From Halocaridina rubra (taxonomy: Eukaryota; Arthropoda; Malacostraca; Decapoda; Atyidae): DNA of 64,000 bases. The DNA is taken from positions 107,501 through 171,500 of the forward strand of contig JAXCGZ010015134.1 of the NCBI GenBank assembly GCA_037179515.1, in the 5' to 3' direction. The notes beneath the pieces were generated by a model, which ran no database searches, had not been told where the DNA came from, and worked only from the letters and a program-made list of their open reading frames with translations. Below are positions 63,917-64,000 of this stretch, one piece after another; positions within the stretch are counted from its first letter, which is position 1; every line of letters starts with the position of its first letter. The position numbers and the translations under genes were made by a program.

Positions 63917-64000
63917 CTATCCATTCACATCTTTCACTGTCTCTTCCATCCTCGATCCACCCTTCCTTACTCTCTTCACTTCTTTCCAAAACTTCTTTTT

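Larger units (their letters stand above)
61079..64000 (-). mobile_element. RTE-like retrotransposon B2, interrupted by LINE-A A14, runs off the window
   Basis: The second copy of the RTE-like family, minus strand. The 3' UTR at 61079-61330 matches 15329-15580. LINE-A A14 (61331-62268) then interrupts, and the ORF resumes at 62269 with the C-terminal RT codons. Comparison with B1 shows that 16-20 bases (around GCCCATCAGAGCTGCG) were lost at the insertion point. The endonuclease lies beyond 64000. Confidence 0.88.

Overview
The window looks like repeat-dominated nuclear DNA of an arthropod, with a decapod crustacean as my best guess. The grounds are the extremely long (AT)n, (CATA)n, (GATA)n, (GA)n and (AAT)n microsatellites, the mixture of CR1/L2-like, RTE-like and RNase H-bearing Jockey/I-like non-LTR retrotransposons, Tc1/mariner-type foldback elements, and one C2H2 zinc-finger gene. 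The species assignment is inference; no search was run.

The dominant component is one young non-LTR family, here called LINE-A (CR1/L2-like). About fourteen copies or fragments are present (A1-A14). A full unit is about 4.1 kb: a short 5' UTR, ORF1 (coiled coil plus an RRM-like nucleic-acid-binding C-terminus), ORF2 (endonuclease, then reverse transcriptase), and a 3' end of one to three copies of a 14-bp tail unit (AATTAGGTAATCAC). ORF2 lies in the -1 frame relative to ORF1, overlaps it, and has no ATG near its start in four of the five copies that retain the overlap.

Layout. 1-8974: four minus-strand LINE-A copies, three stacked directly head-to-tail and a fourth beyond a CATA microsatellite. 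8975-15328: microsatellites, short inverted-repeat elements and a LINE-A fragment joined to a ~640-bp (AT)n tract. 15329-18655: a decayed RTE-like element (B1). 18750-20035: a long-inverted-repeat Tc1/mariner (pogo-like) foldback element. 20780-22100: a decayed reverse transcriptase interrupted by a hAT 3' end. 23443-25476: the only convincing host gene, an 11-finger C2H2 protein on one long exon. 26040-28765: a satellite-like array of short and long units, carrying a LINE-A insertion. 29584-36935: two LINE-A fragments, a minisatellite and a BEL/Pao-like gag relic. 36937-50460: a Jockey/I-like element (C) split by two LINE-A copies in tandem (A9, A10). 52861-58286: an old LINE-A fragment, an RTE 3' end and the best-preserved LINE-A (A12). 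59155-60255: an RNase H-bearing retrotransposon 3' end. 61079-64000: a second RTE-like copy (B2) interrupted by A14.

Almost every coding region is retrotransposon-derived and most are broken. The features most worth attention are the head-to-tail LINE-A stacking, the ORF1/ORF2 overlap with a canonical -1 slippery heptamer, a perfect 49-bp foldback at one LINE 5' end, and the nested insertions that reveal target deletions instead of target duplications.
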